From assembly GCF_945952365.1 (NCBI RefSeq), contig NZ_CAMFHX010000004.1:58692-122691 (forward strand): a stretch of 64,000 nt of DNA, written 5' to 3'. The notes below the pieces were generated by a model. The model made no database searches. It saw only the letters and a program-made list of their open reading frames with translations, and was not told where the DNA came from. The DNA comes from an uncultured Cetobacterium sp. (GTDB lineage Bacteria > Fusobacteriota > Fusobacteriia > Fusobacteriales > Fusobacteriaceae). Shown here in pieces: positions 54,374 to 63,243 of the stretch (the stretch's first letter is position 1; each line of letters opens with the position of its first letter). Made by a program: the position numbers and the translations under genes.

Positions 54374-55449
54374 AAAAATTAGATTTATATATAAGTAAAA
54401 ACTTTTTAAAATCATTTTTACTTAGCTTGATTGCATTTATAAATATTTTTATACTAAGTCAACTTTTTAAAATAATAAGATATATAACAGCGGGAAGAAT
54501 GACTGTTTCTGAATCAATAACATATATATTATACCTATTGCCTAAAATATTTATAGAGGTTACTCCGCTAGCTATTCTTTTAGGATCGTTGATGTGTATA
54601 AATAGAATGGCATCTAATTTAGAGATAATATCATTAAAAACATCTGGAATAAGTTTTAGAAGAATTGTAAGATTTCCTATAATTTTATCATTTCTAATCT
54701 CTTTAATTGTTTTTCAGGTCATGAATAAAGTTCATCCTTTTGCTTTAGCTAAAAGTAGAGCAATAAGAGCGGGAAGAGATGTTTCAGCAAGAGTCTTACC
54801 AGCCACAAAAAACAATGCATTTTTGAGAACAGAAAAAAATATAGTTTATTATATTAAAAGAGTTGATAGAGTTAAAAATGTAGGAAACACTTTAGAGATT
54901 ATAAAGTTAGATGATAGTTTTCAAAATATTAAAGAGATAATAACTGCTAAAAGTGGAGTTTTTGATAATGAGAAAAATGTTTGGGTATTAAAAGATGCAG
55001 TTATTAATAATTTTGAAAATAAAGTTCAAAAAGTTGAAAAAAATTATATCGATTTAGAGTTGGATAAATCTCCAGCAAGTTTTATAACAATTCAAGGTGA
55101 TCCAGATGAATTGACAAACGCTGAGATTGCAAAAACAATTAGAGATATTCGTATAACTGGTGGAGATATAAAAGAATCTCTTGCAGTTTTAGGGAAAAGA
55201 TATTCGTTTCCTTTTGCAGCTTTTATAGTTTCGTTCTTAGGGTTATCTTTAGGAAGTAGATATGTAAGAGGAGCATCAGCTATAAGCATAGCATTAAGTG
55301 TCGGATTGGGTTATTCATATTATATAGTTCAAGCATCGTTTGAAGCTTTAAGTGTAAATGGAATATTAAATCCATTTGTAAGTGGATGGATACCAAATAT
55401 TATATTTTTATGTTTGGGAGTATATTTCATGAGAAAAGCTGAATATTAG
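54370..55449 (+). CDS. lptG: LptF/LptG family permease, second copy
   Basis: A second 359-residue YjgP/YjgQ permease has the same three-plus-three helix layout around a periplasmic domain. Conserved parts include the start DLYISKNFLKSFLLSLIAF, EVTPLAILLGSLMCINRMA and, near the end, PFVSGWIPNIIFLCLG. Two adjacent, equal-length copies fit the asymmetric LptFG dimer. The ATPase LptB and the long periplasmic bridge protein are 9 kb upstream, so the export machine is split between two loci. F versus G naming is tentative. Confidence 0.85.
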   Translation: MKKLDLYISKNFLKSFLLSLIAFINIFILSQLFKIIRYITAGRMTVSESITYILYLLPKIFIEVTPLAILLGSLMCINRMASNLEIISLKTSGISFRRIVRFPIILSFLISLIVFQVMNKVHPFALAKSRAIRAGRDVSARVLPATKNNAFLRTEKNIVYYIKRVDRVKNVGNTLEIIKLDDSFQNIKEIITAKSGVFDNEKNVWVLKDAVINNFENKVQKVEKNYIDLELDKSPASFITIQGDPDELTNAEIAKTIRDIRITGGDIKESLAVLGKRYSFPFAAFIVSFLGLSLGSRYVRGASAISIALSVGLGYSYYIVQASFEALSVNGILNPFVSGWIPNIIFLCLGVYFMRKAEY

Positions 55450-55457
55450 GGAGGAAA

Positions 55458-56681
55458 ATGAGTATAAATATAGAGAAGTTAGATAATGGAATAACATTAC
55501 TAACAGAGGATATAAAAAGTATAAATACAGCAAGTTTAGGATTTTTTGTAAAAGCTGGTGTTAAAAATGAGTTACCTGGTGAAGAGGGAATATCACATTT
55601 TATAGAGCATCTACTATTCAAAGGAACAACAAATAGAACAGCTAAAGAGATTTCAGAAGAGATTGATAATCAAGGTGGAATGATAAACGCTTATACAAGT
55701 GTTGAAAAAACAGCGTATTACATTCAAATGACATCAAATACTTTACACGTTGGAATAGATATTTTAAATGATATGTTTTTAAACTCTACTTTTACAGATG
55801 AGAATATTGAAAAAGAAAGAAATGTAATAATCGAAGAGATTAGAATGTATGAAGATATTCCAGAAGAAGTAGTTCATGAAGAAAACTTAGAGTTTGCAAT
55901 AACAGGAGTTCAAAGTAAAAAAATAGCGGGATCGATTGAAAGTTTAAAGAAAATAGATAGAGAAGCTATTTTAAAATACTTCTCTGATATGTATAAACCT
56001 GAAAATTTAGTTATCGCAGTTGCTGGAAATATAGAACATGATAAAATCTTTAAGCAATTAAATGAAGGGATTGGTCAACTGAAAGATAAGAGTACTCCAA
56101 GAGAATATAACGGTGAAATGGTTATAAACTCTGGTGAGAAAATAATATCTCAAGAAACGAATCAAGTTCATCTATGTTTAAATACCCCTGGAGTTTCAAA
56201 TGTTGATGAGGATAGAATAGCGATGTCTGTTATTTCAAATGTCTTAGGTGGAAATATGAGTTCAAGATTATTCCAAAAGATAAGAGAGGAAAGAGGATTA
56301 GCTTATTCGGTATATTCATATACATCTAACTTTGATGAGGGTGGACTGTTTACTGTGTATGCAGGAACTACACATGAGGATTATAAAGAGGTTATATCAA
56401 TCATTGAAAATGAACTGAAAGAGTTGAAAGAAAATGGAATTACAGAAAAAGAGTTAAATAGAGCAAAAAATCAATTTTTAAGTATGGTTACATTTGGTCT
56501 AGAGAGCAGTAAAGGTAAAATGACAAGAATGGTTGGATCATATTTAGTTCATGGATATGTAAAAGAGATTGAATCTGTAATTAAAGAGATTGAATCTGTA
56601 ACTTTAGAAGATATTAAAAGAGTTGCTAAAAAAATATTTGTAGAGGAGAAGTTATCTAAAACTATTTTAGGTAATATATAA
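55458..56681 (+). CDS. M16 family zinc peptidase
   Basis: The 407 residues have the inverted zinc motif HFIEH (H47, E50, H51) with the downstream glutamate expected near EEIRMYED, and the second-domain segment REERGLAYSVYSY. This is the size and pattern of single-domain-pair processing peptidases (PqqL/YmxG-like). No signal peptide is visible, so it acts in the cytoplasm. Near the C terminus a 7-residue tandem repeat (KEIESVI/KEIESVT) comes from a 21-bp duplication at 56562-56603. Substrate unknown; dut follows after 9 bases. Confidence 0.9.
   Translation: MSINIEKLDNGITLLTEDIKSINTASLGFFVKAGVKNELPGEEGISHFIEHLLFKGTTNRTAKEISEEIDNQGGMINAYTSVEKTAYYIQMTSNTLHVGIDILNDMFLNSTFTDENIEKERNVIIEEIRMYEDIPEEVVHEENLEFAITGVQSKKIAGSIESLKKIDREAILKYFSDMYKPENLVIAVAGNIEHDKIFKQLNEGIGQLKDKSTPREYNGEMVINSGEKIISQETNQVHLCLNTPGVSNVDEDRIAMSVISNVLGGNMSSRLFQKIREERGLAYSVYSYTSNFDEGGLFTVYAGTTHEDYKEVISIIENELKELKENGITEKELNRAKNQFLSMVTFGLESSKGKMTRMVGSYLVHGYVKEIESVIKEIESVTLEDIKRVAKKIFVEEKLSKTILGNI
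56562..56603 (+). repeat. 21-bp tandem duplication in the M16 peptidase gene
   Basis: Two copies of a 21-bp unit (56562-56582 and 56583-56603) differ at a single base. They encode KEIESV twice, in frame, extending a helix. Confidence 0.85.
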
Positions 56682-56690
56682 GGTGATAAA

Positions 56691-57131
56691 ATGGAAAAAG
56701 TTATTGTAAAATTAGTTTTAGAAAACGGTGTTGAAGCACCTAGATATATGACTGAAGGTGCTGCTGGAATGGATGTAAAAGCAAATATTACAGAACCAGT
56801 AACATTAAAGACATTGGAAAGAAAATTAATTCCAACTGGAATAAAAATGGAGATTCCTTATGGATATGAAGTGCAAGTTAGACCTAGAAGTGGACTGGCA
56901 TTAAAGCATGGTATAACTTTAGTGAATACACCTGGAACAATCGATTCTGATTACAGAGGAGAGGTTGGAGTTATATTAATTAATTTAAGTAATGAGGAGT
57001 TTGTTATAAATCCTGAAGAGAGAATAGGACAATTAGTTCTTCAAAAAGTTTACAAAATGGAATTTGAAGAGGTAAAAGAGTTATCTACAACTGTTAGAGC
57101 TGAAGGTGGATTTGGTCATACAGGGAAATAG
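56691..57131 (+). CDS. dut: dUTP diphosphatase
   Basis: Dut hydrolyses dUTP to dUMP and so keeps uracil out of DNA and feeds thymidylate synthesis. The 146 residues contain the five trimeric-dUTPase motifs: AAGMDVKA, RPRSGLA, the NTPGTIDSDYRGE segment with the catalytic Asp, ERIGQLVLQ, and the C-terminal GGFGHTGK, which closes over the active site of a neighbouring subunit. AAGGTG precedes the ATG. Confidence 0.96.
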   Translation: MEKVIVKLVLENGVEAPRYMTEGAAGMDVKANITEPVTLKTLERKLIPTGIKMEIPYGYEVQVRPRSGLALKHGITLVNTPGTIDSDYRGEVGVILINLSNEEFVINPEERIGQLVLQKVYKMEFEEVKELSTTVRAEGGFGHTGK

Positions 57132-57140
57132 GAGAAATCA

Positions 57141-58244
57141 ATGGGAAAAAATCATGATTTAGTGGTGACAGTAAAAAGAATAAAAAAAATGAAAAACATG
57201 GTTTTATACATTGCACTGTGCATAGTGTTAATAAGTTCATTAACAGTATATAGTGCAACAATACACAGAGGAACATCATTTTTTTACAAAGAGATTGTTT
57301 GGATAGGACTAGGAGTTGTAACATATTTTACTTTTTCATTTATAGATTATAGAGTATATGGAAAATATTATAAAATTATCTATCTAATAAATGTAATCTT
57401 TTTATTATTAGTTTTTGTTATTGGAGATAAAAGGTTAGGAGCTCAAAGATGGATAGATTTAGGATTTATAACAATTCAGCCATCTGAGTTCTCAAAATTA
57501 TTTATAGTGCTAACATTCTCTGAAGTTTTAGCAACTAAGTTTAATAGTAAATTTTCAGGATTGAAAAATATTATGGCAACAAGCCTTCATATTATTCCTA
57601 TATTTTTACTTATAGCTGCACAACCAGACTTGGGAACATCGTTAGTTATAATCTTTTTATACTTAGTTTTAGTTTTCATGAATGGGATAGATTGGAAAAC
57701 TATTATTTTATTGGCAATAGCAGGGATATCAATGGCACCAATAGGGTATTTTTTCTTGCTAAAAGATTATCAAAAAGAAAGAGTATTGACATTTTTAAAT
57801 CCAGAAGCAGATTTGTTGGGAAGTGGATGGAATGTTACTCAGTCAATGATAGCAGTAGGATCAGGTGGGATTTTTGGAAAAGGATTTTTACAAGGAACTC
57901 AAAGTAAATTAAGATTTTTACCAGAATCACATACAGATTTTATAGCAGCAGTATTTCTAGAGGAAAGAGGCTTAATCGGTGGTTGTGTTTTATTAGTTCT
58001 TTATATTTTATTGTTATGGGGAATAATGAGAATAGGGGATAAATCAGACGGATATGGAAAACTTATCTGCTATGGAATATCTGCAATTTTCTTTTTCCAT
58101 ATAGTGATAAATATAGGAATGGTAACAGGAATAATGCCAGTAACAGGTTTACCACTTCTTCTTATGAGTTATGGTGGAACGTCATTTTTATTTGCTTTTG
58201 CTATGCTTGGAATAGTACAAAGTATAAATGTTTATAGGGAGTAG
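57141..58244 (+). CDS. rodA: SEDS peptidoglycan glycosyltransferase RodA/FtsW family
   Basis: This 367-residue protein has about 10 membrane helices. SEDS motifs include GDKRLGAQRWIDLG, IQPSEFSKLF, QPDLGTSLVI and the late GLPLLLMSYGGTSFL. It polymerises lipid II together with a class B PBP. RodA (elongation) is preferred over FtsW (division) because it lies outside a dcw cluster and matches the RodA form of GDKRLGAQRWID, but this is not decisive. The tail after the last helix is very short. It is followed after 2 bases by the pseudouridine synthase. Confidence 0.88.
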   Translation: MGKNHDLVVTVKRIKKMKNMVLYIALCIVLISSLTVYSATIHRGTSFFYKEIVWIGLGVVTYFTFSFIDYRVYGKYYKIIYLINVIFLLLVFVIGDKRLGAQRWIDLGFITIQPSEFSKLFIVLTFSEVLATKFNSKFSGLKNIMATSLHIIPIFLLIAAQPDLGTSLVIIFLYLVLVFMNGIDWKTIILLAIAGISMAPIGYFFLLKDYQKERVLTFLNPEADLLGSGWNVTQSMIAVGSGGIFGKGFLQGTQSKLRFLPESHTDFIAAVFLEERGLIGGCVLLVLYILLLWGIMRIGDKSDGYGKLICYGISAIFFFHIVINIGMVTGIMPVTGLPLLLMSYGGTSFLFAFAMLGIVQSINVYRE

Positions 58245-58246
58245 TT

Positions 58247-59110
58247 ATGGAATATGTAATAGATTCTAGTTTTCATGAAGTTAGGTTAGATAGATTCTTG
58301 AGAAAGAAGTATGAAAATACACCGTTAACTGAAATTTTTAAAGGTATTAGAACTGGGAAAATAAAAGTTAATGGAAAAAAATCTAAAGAAAACTACAGGT
58401 TAAAAGAGGGCGATATTGTAAAAGTTTTACTTACTGGAGGAGAAACAGAGGTTAAATCATTTATGAAAATATCACCAAAAGATATGGAAAGTTTAAAAAA
58501 AGGTATTGTCTATGAAGATGAGAAGATAGTTATATTTAATAAAGAAGCTGATATGGTTATGCATAAAGGAAGTGGCCATGAATATGGACTTTCAGAGTTA
58601 TTTAAAAGTTATTATAAAACGGATGAATTTAATTTTGTAAATAGAATTGATAAATCAACATCGGGATTAGTAATAGGTGCTAAAAATTTAACTGTAACTA
58701 GAGAGTTAGCTGAAGAGGTAAGAGAAGGTAATACTGAAAAGAAATACTATATTCTTGTAGATGGAGTAGTATCAAAAGATAGATTTACTCTTAAAACATA
58801 TTTAAAGAAAGAGGATACAAAAGTAGTAGAGCTTGATTCATATGAAGAGGGAGCAAAAGAAAGTATCTCTTACTTTAAAGTTTTAAAAAGAGGAAAAAAG
58901 AAAACTATTTTAGAAGGAAGACTAGAAACAGGAAGAACACATCAATTGAGAGTTCAACTTTCGAGTTTAGGTCATCCGATAGTTGGAGATGGAAAATATG
59001 GAAAAGCAGGTAAAAGTATGTTTTTATTCTCATATTACTGTGAAATTCCAAAATATGATTTAAAAATAGAACTTCCATTACCACAGGAATATAAAGATAG
59101 ATTAGATTAA
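58247..59110 (+). CDS. RluA-family pseudouridine synthase
   Basis: The 287 residues have an N-terminal S4 RNA-binding domain (about 10-75, with LDRFLRKK and GKIKVNGKKSKENYRLKEGD) and a catalytic RluA domain. The catalytic Asp lies in NRIDKSTSGLVIGAK, where the usual HRLD starts with asparagine. The late GRTHQLRVQLSSLGHPIVGD is also typical. The layout resembles RluC/RluD, which modify 23S rRNA; the exact uridine is unknown. It closes the + strand operon and faces the - strand ftsZ across a shared terminator. Confidence 0.93.
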   Translation: MEYVIDSSFHEVRLDRFLRKKYENTPLTEIFKGIRTGKIKVNGKKSKENYRLKEGDIVKVLLTGGETEVKSFMKISPKDMESLKKGIVYEDEKIVIFNKEADMVMHKGSGHEYGLSELFKSYYKTDEFNFVNRIDKSTSGLVIGAKNLTVTRELAEEVREGNTEKKYYILVDGVVSKDRFTLKTYLKKEDTKVVELDSYEEGAKESISYFKVLKRGKKKTILEGRLETGRTHQLRVQLSSLGHPIVGDGKYGKAGKSMFLFSYYCEIPKYDLKIELPLPQEYKDRLD

Positions 59111-59138
59111 AAAAGGACTTTTTTAAAGTCCTTTTTTT
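59109..59138. terminator. Bidirectional terminator between the RluA-family gene and ftsZ
   Basis: A stem of AAAAAAGGACTT with its complement AAGTCCTTTTTT has a short T/A loop and T runs on both strands. The last codons of the - strand ftsZ-like gene are part of it. Confidence 0.85.
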
Positions 59139-60082
59139 ATATTTGAAAATGTATTGGCGACTAAAATAACTTTTAAAGTATCTAAGGAGTTATCGTCGAT
59201 TGAAACTCCAAAGAGAACATCGTCAATATCAGCTGCACATTCTTGTTTCATAGTATCAACGATAACGCTAGATTCCATGAGATTTAAATCTTTAGGACCT
59301 ATGATATTAACAAGAAGTTTTGTAGCACCCATCATCGTTCTTTCAAAAAGAGAGGAATCAACAGCAGCTATAGCAGCTTTATATGCTCTATTTTCACCAG
59401 AGCCTTCACCAAATCCTAAAATTGCTTCTCCTGAATTCAAAAGAAGAGATTTTATGTCAGCAAAATCTAAATTTATAAGTCCTTTGGCGAGCATAAGATC
59501 AGTCATTCCTTTAACAGCAGTAAAAAGAACTTGATTACTTTTTTTAAATGCTTCTTGAACTGTTATATTTGGTTTTGAATTTTCTAAAAGTTTATCATTT
59601 GGAATAACAATAAGTGAGTCAACAAATGGAGTAAGATTTTTTATTCCAATTTCAGCAATTTTCATTCGCCTTCTTCCTTCAAAAGAAAATGGTTTAGTGA
59701 CTATTGCAACAGTTAAAATATTCATCTCTTTTGCAACTTTAGCTATTAAAGAGGTTGCCGCACTTCCTGTGCCTCCACCCATTGTAGATGTTAAAAATAA
59801 AAAGTCAGTTCCTTTCAGAATACTTTTAATAAATGATAGACTCTCTTTTGTTGCTTTTTCACCGAGTTCTAAATTCCCACCACAACCTAGCCCTTTTGTT
59901 GTTGTCGGTCCAAGTTGTACTTTATGAGGTGTTTTAGAGTTATTCAAATCTTGAAGATCTGTGTTAACTGCAAAAAAAGAAACTTCATCAATTTCAGAAC
60001 TAATAATTTCATCGAGAGCATTTATACCACCACCACCGATACCCATTACTTTTATATTAACATTAAACTTATTATTTCCCAA
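59123..60082 (-). CDS. ftsZ: FtsZ-family GTPase lacking a C-terminal tail
   Basis: This 319-residue tubulin-like GTPase has diverged FtsZ signatures: GIGGGGINAL (14-23), NTDLQDL (40-46), MGGGTGSAATSL (101-112, normally GGGTGTGAAP), KPFSFEGRRR, and the T7 loop NLDFAD (204-209), which keeps both catalytic aspartates. The chain ends directly after the last core strand (VILVANTFSNIKKGL), so the disordered linker and the conserved C-terminal peptide that binds FtsA/ZipA are absent. The TTG start at 60082 follows AGGGGGTG and leaves 319 residues; an upstream TTG at 60121 would sit at the transcription start. It is alone rather than in a dcw cluster, so it may be a paralogue. Confidence 0.85.
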   Translation of the reverse strand: MGNNKFNVNIKVMGIGGGGINALDEIISSEIDEVSFFAVNTDLQDLNNSKTPHKVQLGPTTTKGLGCGGNLELGEKATKESLSFIKSILKGTDFLFLTSTMGGGTGSAATSLIAKVAKEMNILTVAIVTKPFSFEGRRRMKIAEIGIKNLTPFVDSLIVIPNDKLLENSKPNITVQEAFKKSNQVLFTAVKGMTDLMLAKGLINLDFADIKSLLLNSGEAILGFGEGSGENRAYKAAIAAVDSSLFERTMMGATKLLVNIIGPKDLNLMESSVIVDTMKQECAADIDDVLFGVSIDDNSLDTLKVILVANTFSNIKKGL

Positions 60083-60130
60083 AAAATTCACCCCCTGATT
60101 AGAATAGAGACCAATATACAATTTAGTACT

Positions 60131-60159
60131 TTAATACTACATAAATTCCTTTGTGTCAA
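60131..60159 (-). promoter_or_regulatory. Promoter for the ftsZ-like gene
   Basis: A perfect TTGACA (60159-60154) and TATTAA (60136-60131) are 17 bases apart. The predicted start near 60125 supports translation from 60082. Confidence 0.65.
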
Positions 60160-60169
60160 TATCAAAAAA

Positions 60170-60784
60170 TTATTTTAAATGTTCAGTGTCAGAGAATTTA
60201 ATTATTTTGAAGCTATCTTGATCATACTCAACAATAGTTGTACTTGTATTTTCAGGAACAGCTTGCTTTGAAAACTCATCAATTCCTTTTTCATTTATAA
60301 TATTGAAAATAGCTTTTAATGTCACGCCGTGGCTAATAACTAAGATGTTTCCAGATGTATTTTCAGATATAAGTTTATTAAGCCCAATTTTAACTCTATG
60401 AAGAATCTCTTCATAACTTTCACCTTCATATGCAGCTGGATTATAATCTACAGCGTTATGCCAAAAGTTATGATATTCGATAGGGTAGTTTTTTTCAAAA
60501 TCTTCTCTTGGTATTCCTTCAACTTTTCCCATGTTAATCTCTTGAAACTCATCGATAGGAGTTATATCCATATCTCTATCTCCTAGAATTAATCTAGTTG
60601 TTTGCATTGCTCTTTCTTGCGGAGAAGAGTAAATTTTATTGAACTCAATATCTTTTAAGAAGTTAGAAAGTTTCTTAGCTTGTTCAATTCCCAATTCAGT
60701 TAAAGGTGAGTTTGATCTTCCTTGAAATATTTTAAGTGTATTCCAAATTGTTTCACCGTGTCTTACAAAATAAATACGTAGCAT
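60170..60784 (-). CDS. Histidine phosphatase family protein
   Basis: The 204 residues start with the phosphohistidine motif YFVRHGETIWN (R8, H9). The second conserved histidine is in LVISHGVT near 150, and the substrate-loop segment is IYSSPQERAMQTT. The family includes cofactor-dependent phosphoglycerate mutase-like phosphatases (GpmB), fructose-bisphosphatases and the cobalamin enzyme CobC. The sequence does not separate these; GpmB-like is the default. AAGGAG precedes the ATG. It reads divergently from kdsB. Confidence 0.85.
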   Translation of the reverse strand: MLRIYFVRHGETIWNTLKIFQGRSNSPLTELGIEQAKKLSNFLKDIEFNKIYSSPQERAMQTTRLILGDRDMDITPIDEFQEINMGKVEGIPREDFEKNYPIEYHNFWHNAVDYNPAAYEGESYEEILHRVKIGLNKLISENTSGNILVISHGVTLKAIFNIINEKGIDEFSKQAVPENTSTTIVEYDQDSFKIIKFSDTEHLK

Positions 60785-60813
60785 AAATTTCTCCTTTTTA
60801 AGTATAAAAACTC

Positions 60814-60842
60814 TTTTTTTTAAAATGATATTCTTGTATAAT
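60814..60842 (+). promoter_or_regulatory. Candidate promoter for kdsB
   Basis: A perfect TATAAT (60837-60842) has only a run of T as a -35 box 17 bases upstream. It lies in the divergent gap of 90 bases between the phosphatase and kdsB. Confidence 0.45.
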
Positions 60843-60874
60843 CTTATTATACATTGAATTTTGGAGGTTGTAAA

Positions 60875-61612
60875 ATGAAGTTTTTAGGAGTAATTCCAGC
60901 AAGATATGAGTCAACAAGATTACCGAGAAAGCCATTGAAAGATATATGTGGTCATACTATGATAGAATGGGTTTATAAAAGAGCTATAAAATCAAATTTA
61001 GATAGAGTTGTTATAGCAACAGATTCTAAAGAGGTTTTTGATGAAGTATTATCTTTTGGTGGAGACGTAATTATGACAGATGCAAATCATTTAAATGGAA
61101 CAAGTAGAATAGCTGAAGTTTGTCAAAAGATAACTGATTATGATGTTGTTATAAATATTCAGGGAGATGAACCTTTAATAGAACCAGATATGATAAACTC
61201 TTTAATCGATATTTTTCAAGAGGAAAATGATTTAAAAATGGCAACATTGAAACATAAAATGAAGAAAAAAGAGGATATAGAAAATCCAAATTTTGTTAAA
61301 GTTATAACAGATAAAAAAGATTATGCAATCTATTTTTCAAGAAGTGTGATACCATATCCTAGAAATGAAAATTTAGATATATATTTTAAACACGTGGGAA
61401 TATATGGTTACAAAAGAGAATTTGTTTTAGAATACTCAAAATTAGAGAGCACACCATTAGAAAATTCAGAGTCACTAGAGCAGCTTAGAGTTTTAGAAAA
61501 TGGGTACAAGATAAAAGTGTTAGAGACACCTTATGAAATAATTGGGGTAGATACAGCAGAGGAGTTAGAAAGAGTTAGAAAATATATTTTAGAAAAGGAA
61601 ATAAAAATATAA
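60875..61612 (+). CDS. kdsB: 3-deoxy-manno-octulosonate cytidylyltransferase
   Basis: KdsB activates KDO as CMP-KDO for lipid A-core assembly. The 245 residues begin FLGVIPARYESTRLPRKPL, with the nucleotide-binding RxxSTRxPxK pattern. Further motifs are VVIATDSKEV, INIQGDEPLIEPDMI, YFSRSVIPYPR, HVGIYGYKREFV and EQLRVLENGYKI. The ATG at 60875 follows TGGAGG; an in-frame TTG at 60854 lies before that site. The stop overlaps the ATG of the next gene. It supplies the sugar to which the heptosyltransferases at 26.8-31.2 kb add. Confidence 0.96.
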   Translation: MKFLGVIPARYESTRLPRKPLKDICGHTMIEWVYKRAIKSNLDRVVIATDSKEVFDEVLSFGGDVIMTDANHLNGTSRIAEVCQKITDYDVVINIQGDEPLIEPDMINSLIDIFQEENDLKMATLKHKMKKKEDIENPNFVKVITDKKDYAIYFSRSVIPYPRNENLDIYFKHVGIYGYKREFVLEYSKLESTPLENSESLEQLRVLENGYKIKVLETPYEIIGVDTAEELERVRKYILEKEIKI

Positions 61613-63192
61613 TGAAAATAACTAAAATGAAAAATACATTGGCTATAAGTTTTTGTCTATTGGCTTTCATAGGTTGTAGTAGTACCTCGAAACAAGATTA
61701 CTATAAAAGAGTTGAGCAAGGTAAGACAGCAACAACATCAAGAGGAAGTAATTTAAAAGGTGATAGAGTAGATTTATATGGAGGTCATAAAAAAGATAAT
61801 TTGCCAATAGCCAATTCAATACCATATTTGAAATATGTAAATGATATGGAATCACCAAAAAATCCATTTAAAACATATTCGGAAAGTGAATTTTTGAATT
61901 TCTATAAAAATACAAAAGCTAAAGGACATGGAGATACTTCAAGCTATTGGAGATGGAAATTGACTCTTACAAGAAACGAGATGAGTAATGTTTTAAATAA
62001 AAACTTAGTTTCTTTAGCTAATAGAAGACCAAAAGAGGTTCTTACATATTCAAATGGACAATGGATTTCTAAAAAGGTTCCATTAAATCCAATTGGAGAG
62101 GTTACAGATATTAAAGTTCTTCAAAGAGGAAAATCAGGTTTAGTTATAAAATTAATGATAAAAGGAACAAGAGGGCAGTACATAGTAGCAAAAGAGGGTA
62201 ATGTAAGAAGTGTTTTAGGTGTTAGTAAAAATAGTGTTAATTCAACAGTTAATTTATATGGAGCAAAAGGTGGAAGTTCGTCGTATTTAGATAGACCAAT
62301 TTCAAGAAATCCATCATTACTCCCATCTGCATTTCTATCTATAGAGAAATCAGGAAATGGTTCATATAATATATATGGTGGTGGCTTTGGGCATGGAGCT
62401 GGAGTTCCCCAATGGAGTGCAATGGATTTAACTAAAAATAAAGGGTACTCTTATAAAAAGGTTTTAGATAGATACTATGCTGATACAAGATTAAAAAGCA
62501 TAAAGTCTGTAGGTGGAATTAACGAAAAGTTAAAAGTTGGAATAATGACAAGTGGATTTACAACGATAGATCATACAAAAGTATCGATGTACTCATTAGG
62601 AAGTATTAAAATTAAGAGTAGAGATGGAAATGTCAATTTGAATCCTAGAACAGCAGTAGATTTTGTCACTAAAGATGGGTTTACACAAGTTATAGTTGGT
62701 GGAAAATTAAGATTAAAAACTAAAAACTATATATCTGTGACATCTAATAGAATGATATCTTTGACAAATATAAAAAGAAATGTTAAAAATTATACTCATC
62801 CAACATATAGAGGAAGTTTTGAAATTAGATTAGCAAAGGGTGGAACGAGATTAAATTTAATAAATGAAATAAATCTTGAAGATTATTTATTACAAGTTGT
62901 TCCCAGTGAAATGCCTAAAAGCTTTGGTTTAGAAGCCTTAAAGGTTCAAGCTGTAGCAGCAAGAACCTATGCAGCAAAAGATATTTTAAGAAATAGATAT
63001 GCAAAGTCTGGTTTTCATATTTTAGATAGTACTCAGAGTCAGGTGTATAATAATTTAGATGAAAATGAATTGGCAACAGCAGCGGTTAAAGCAACTAAGG
63101 GTCTGATATTAGTACACGAAAATAAGCCAATAGATGCTAAATACTACTCAACTTCGTCTGGATTTAATTCAAATGCACACAATGTGTGGTAA
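61612..63192 (+). CDS. SpoIID/LytB-domain lipoprotein
   Basis: The 526 residues start with a lipoprotein signal (LAFIGC, lipid-anchored Cys22), so it is probably attached to a membrane facing the periplasm. The SpoIID/LytB domain occupies the C-terminal part. Its core VVPSEMPKSFGLEALKVQAV contains the catalytic glutamate used by SpoIID as a lytic transglycosylase on denuded peptidoglycan, followed by AARTYAAKDIL and YNNLDENEL. The protein stops directly after HNVW, where family members usually continue for several tens of residues. Role in spores is not implied; in Gram-negatives such proteins act in wall remodelling. Confidence 0.82.
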   Translation: MKITKMKNTLAISFCLLAFIGCSSTSKQDYYKRVEQGKTATTSRGSNLKGDRVDLYGGHKKDNLPIANSIPYLKYVNDMESPKNPFKTYSESEFLNFYKNTKAKGHGDTSSYWRWKLTLTRNEMSNVLNKNLVSLANRRPKEVLTYSNGQWISKKVPLNPIGEVTDIKVLQRGKSGLVIKLMIKGTRGQYIVAKEGNVRSVLGVSKNSVNSTVNLYGAKGGSSSYLDRPISRNPSLLPSAFLSIEKSGNGSYNIYGGGFGHGAGVPQWSAMDLTKNKGYSYKKVLDRYYADTRLKSIKSVGGINEKLKVGIMTSGFTTIDHTKVSMYSLGSIKIKSRDGNVNLNPRTAVDFVTKDGFTQVIVGGKLRLKTKNYISVTSNRMISLTNIKRNVKNYTHPTYRGSFEIRLAKGGTRLNLINEINLEDYLLQVVPSEMPKSFGLEALKVQAVAARTYAAKDILRNRYAKSGFHILDSTQSQVYNNLDENELATAAVKATKGLILVHENKPIDAKYYSTSSGFNSNAHNVW

Positions 63193-63208
63193 AAAAATAA
63201 AAAATTCA

Positions 63209-63237
63209 TTGACTAAATAGTCATAGTAGTTTAGAAT
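63209..63237 (+). promoter_or_regulatory. Promoter for the tetR-tolC unit
   Basis: TTGACT (63209-63214) and TAGAAT (63232-63237) are 17 bases apart. The -35 box is part of the first operator palindrome. Confidence 0.72.
63210..63223 (+). promoter_or_regulatory. Operator O1, probably for the TetR regulator
   Basis: TGACTA and TAGTCA flank AA, a perfect inverted repeat that covers the -35 box. Confidence 0.75.
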
Positions 63238-63243
63238 ATGCTG

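Noticed and set aside
59154..59534. A 126-codon + strand open frame inside the ftsZ-like gene
   Set aside because: The - strand frame has clear tubulin-family motifs throughout; the + strand product has none.
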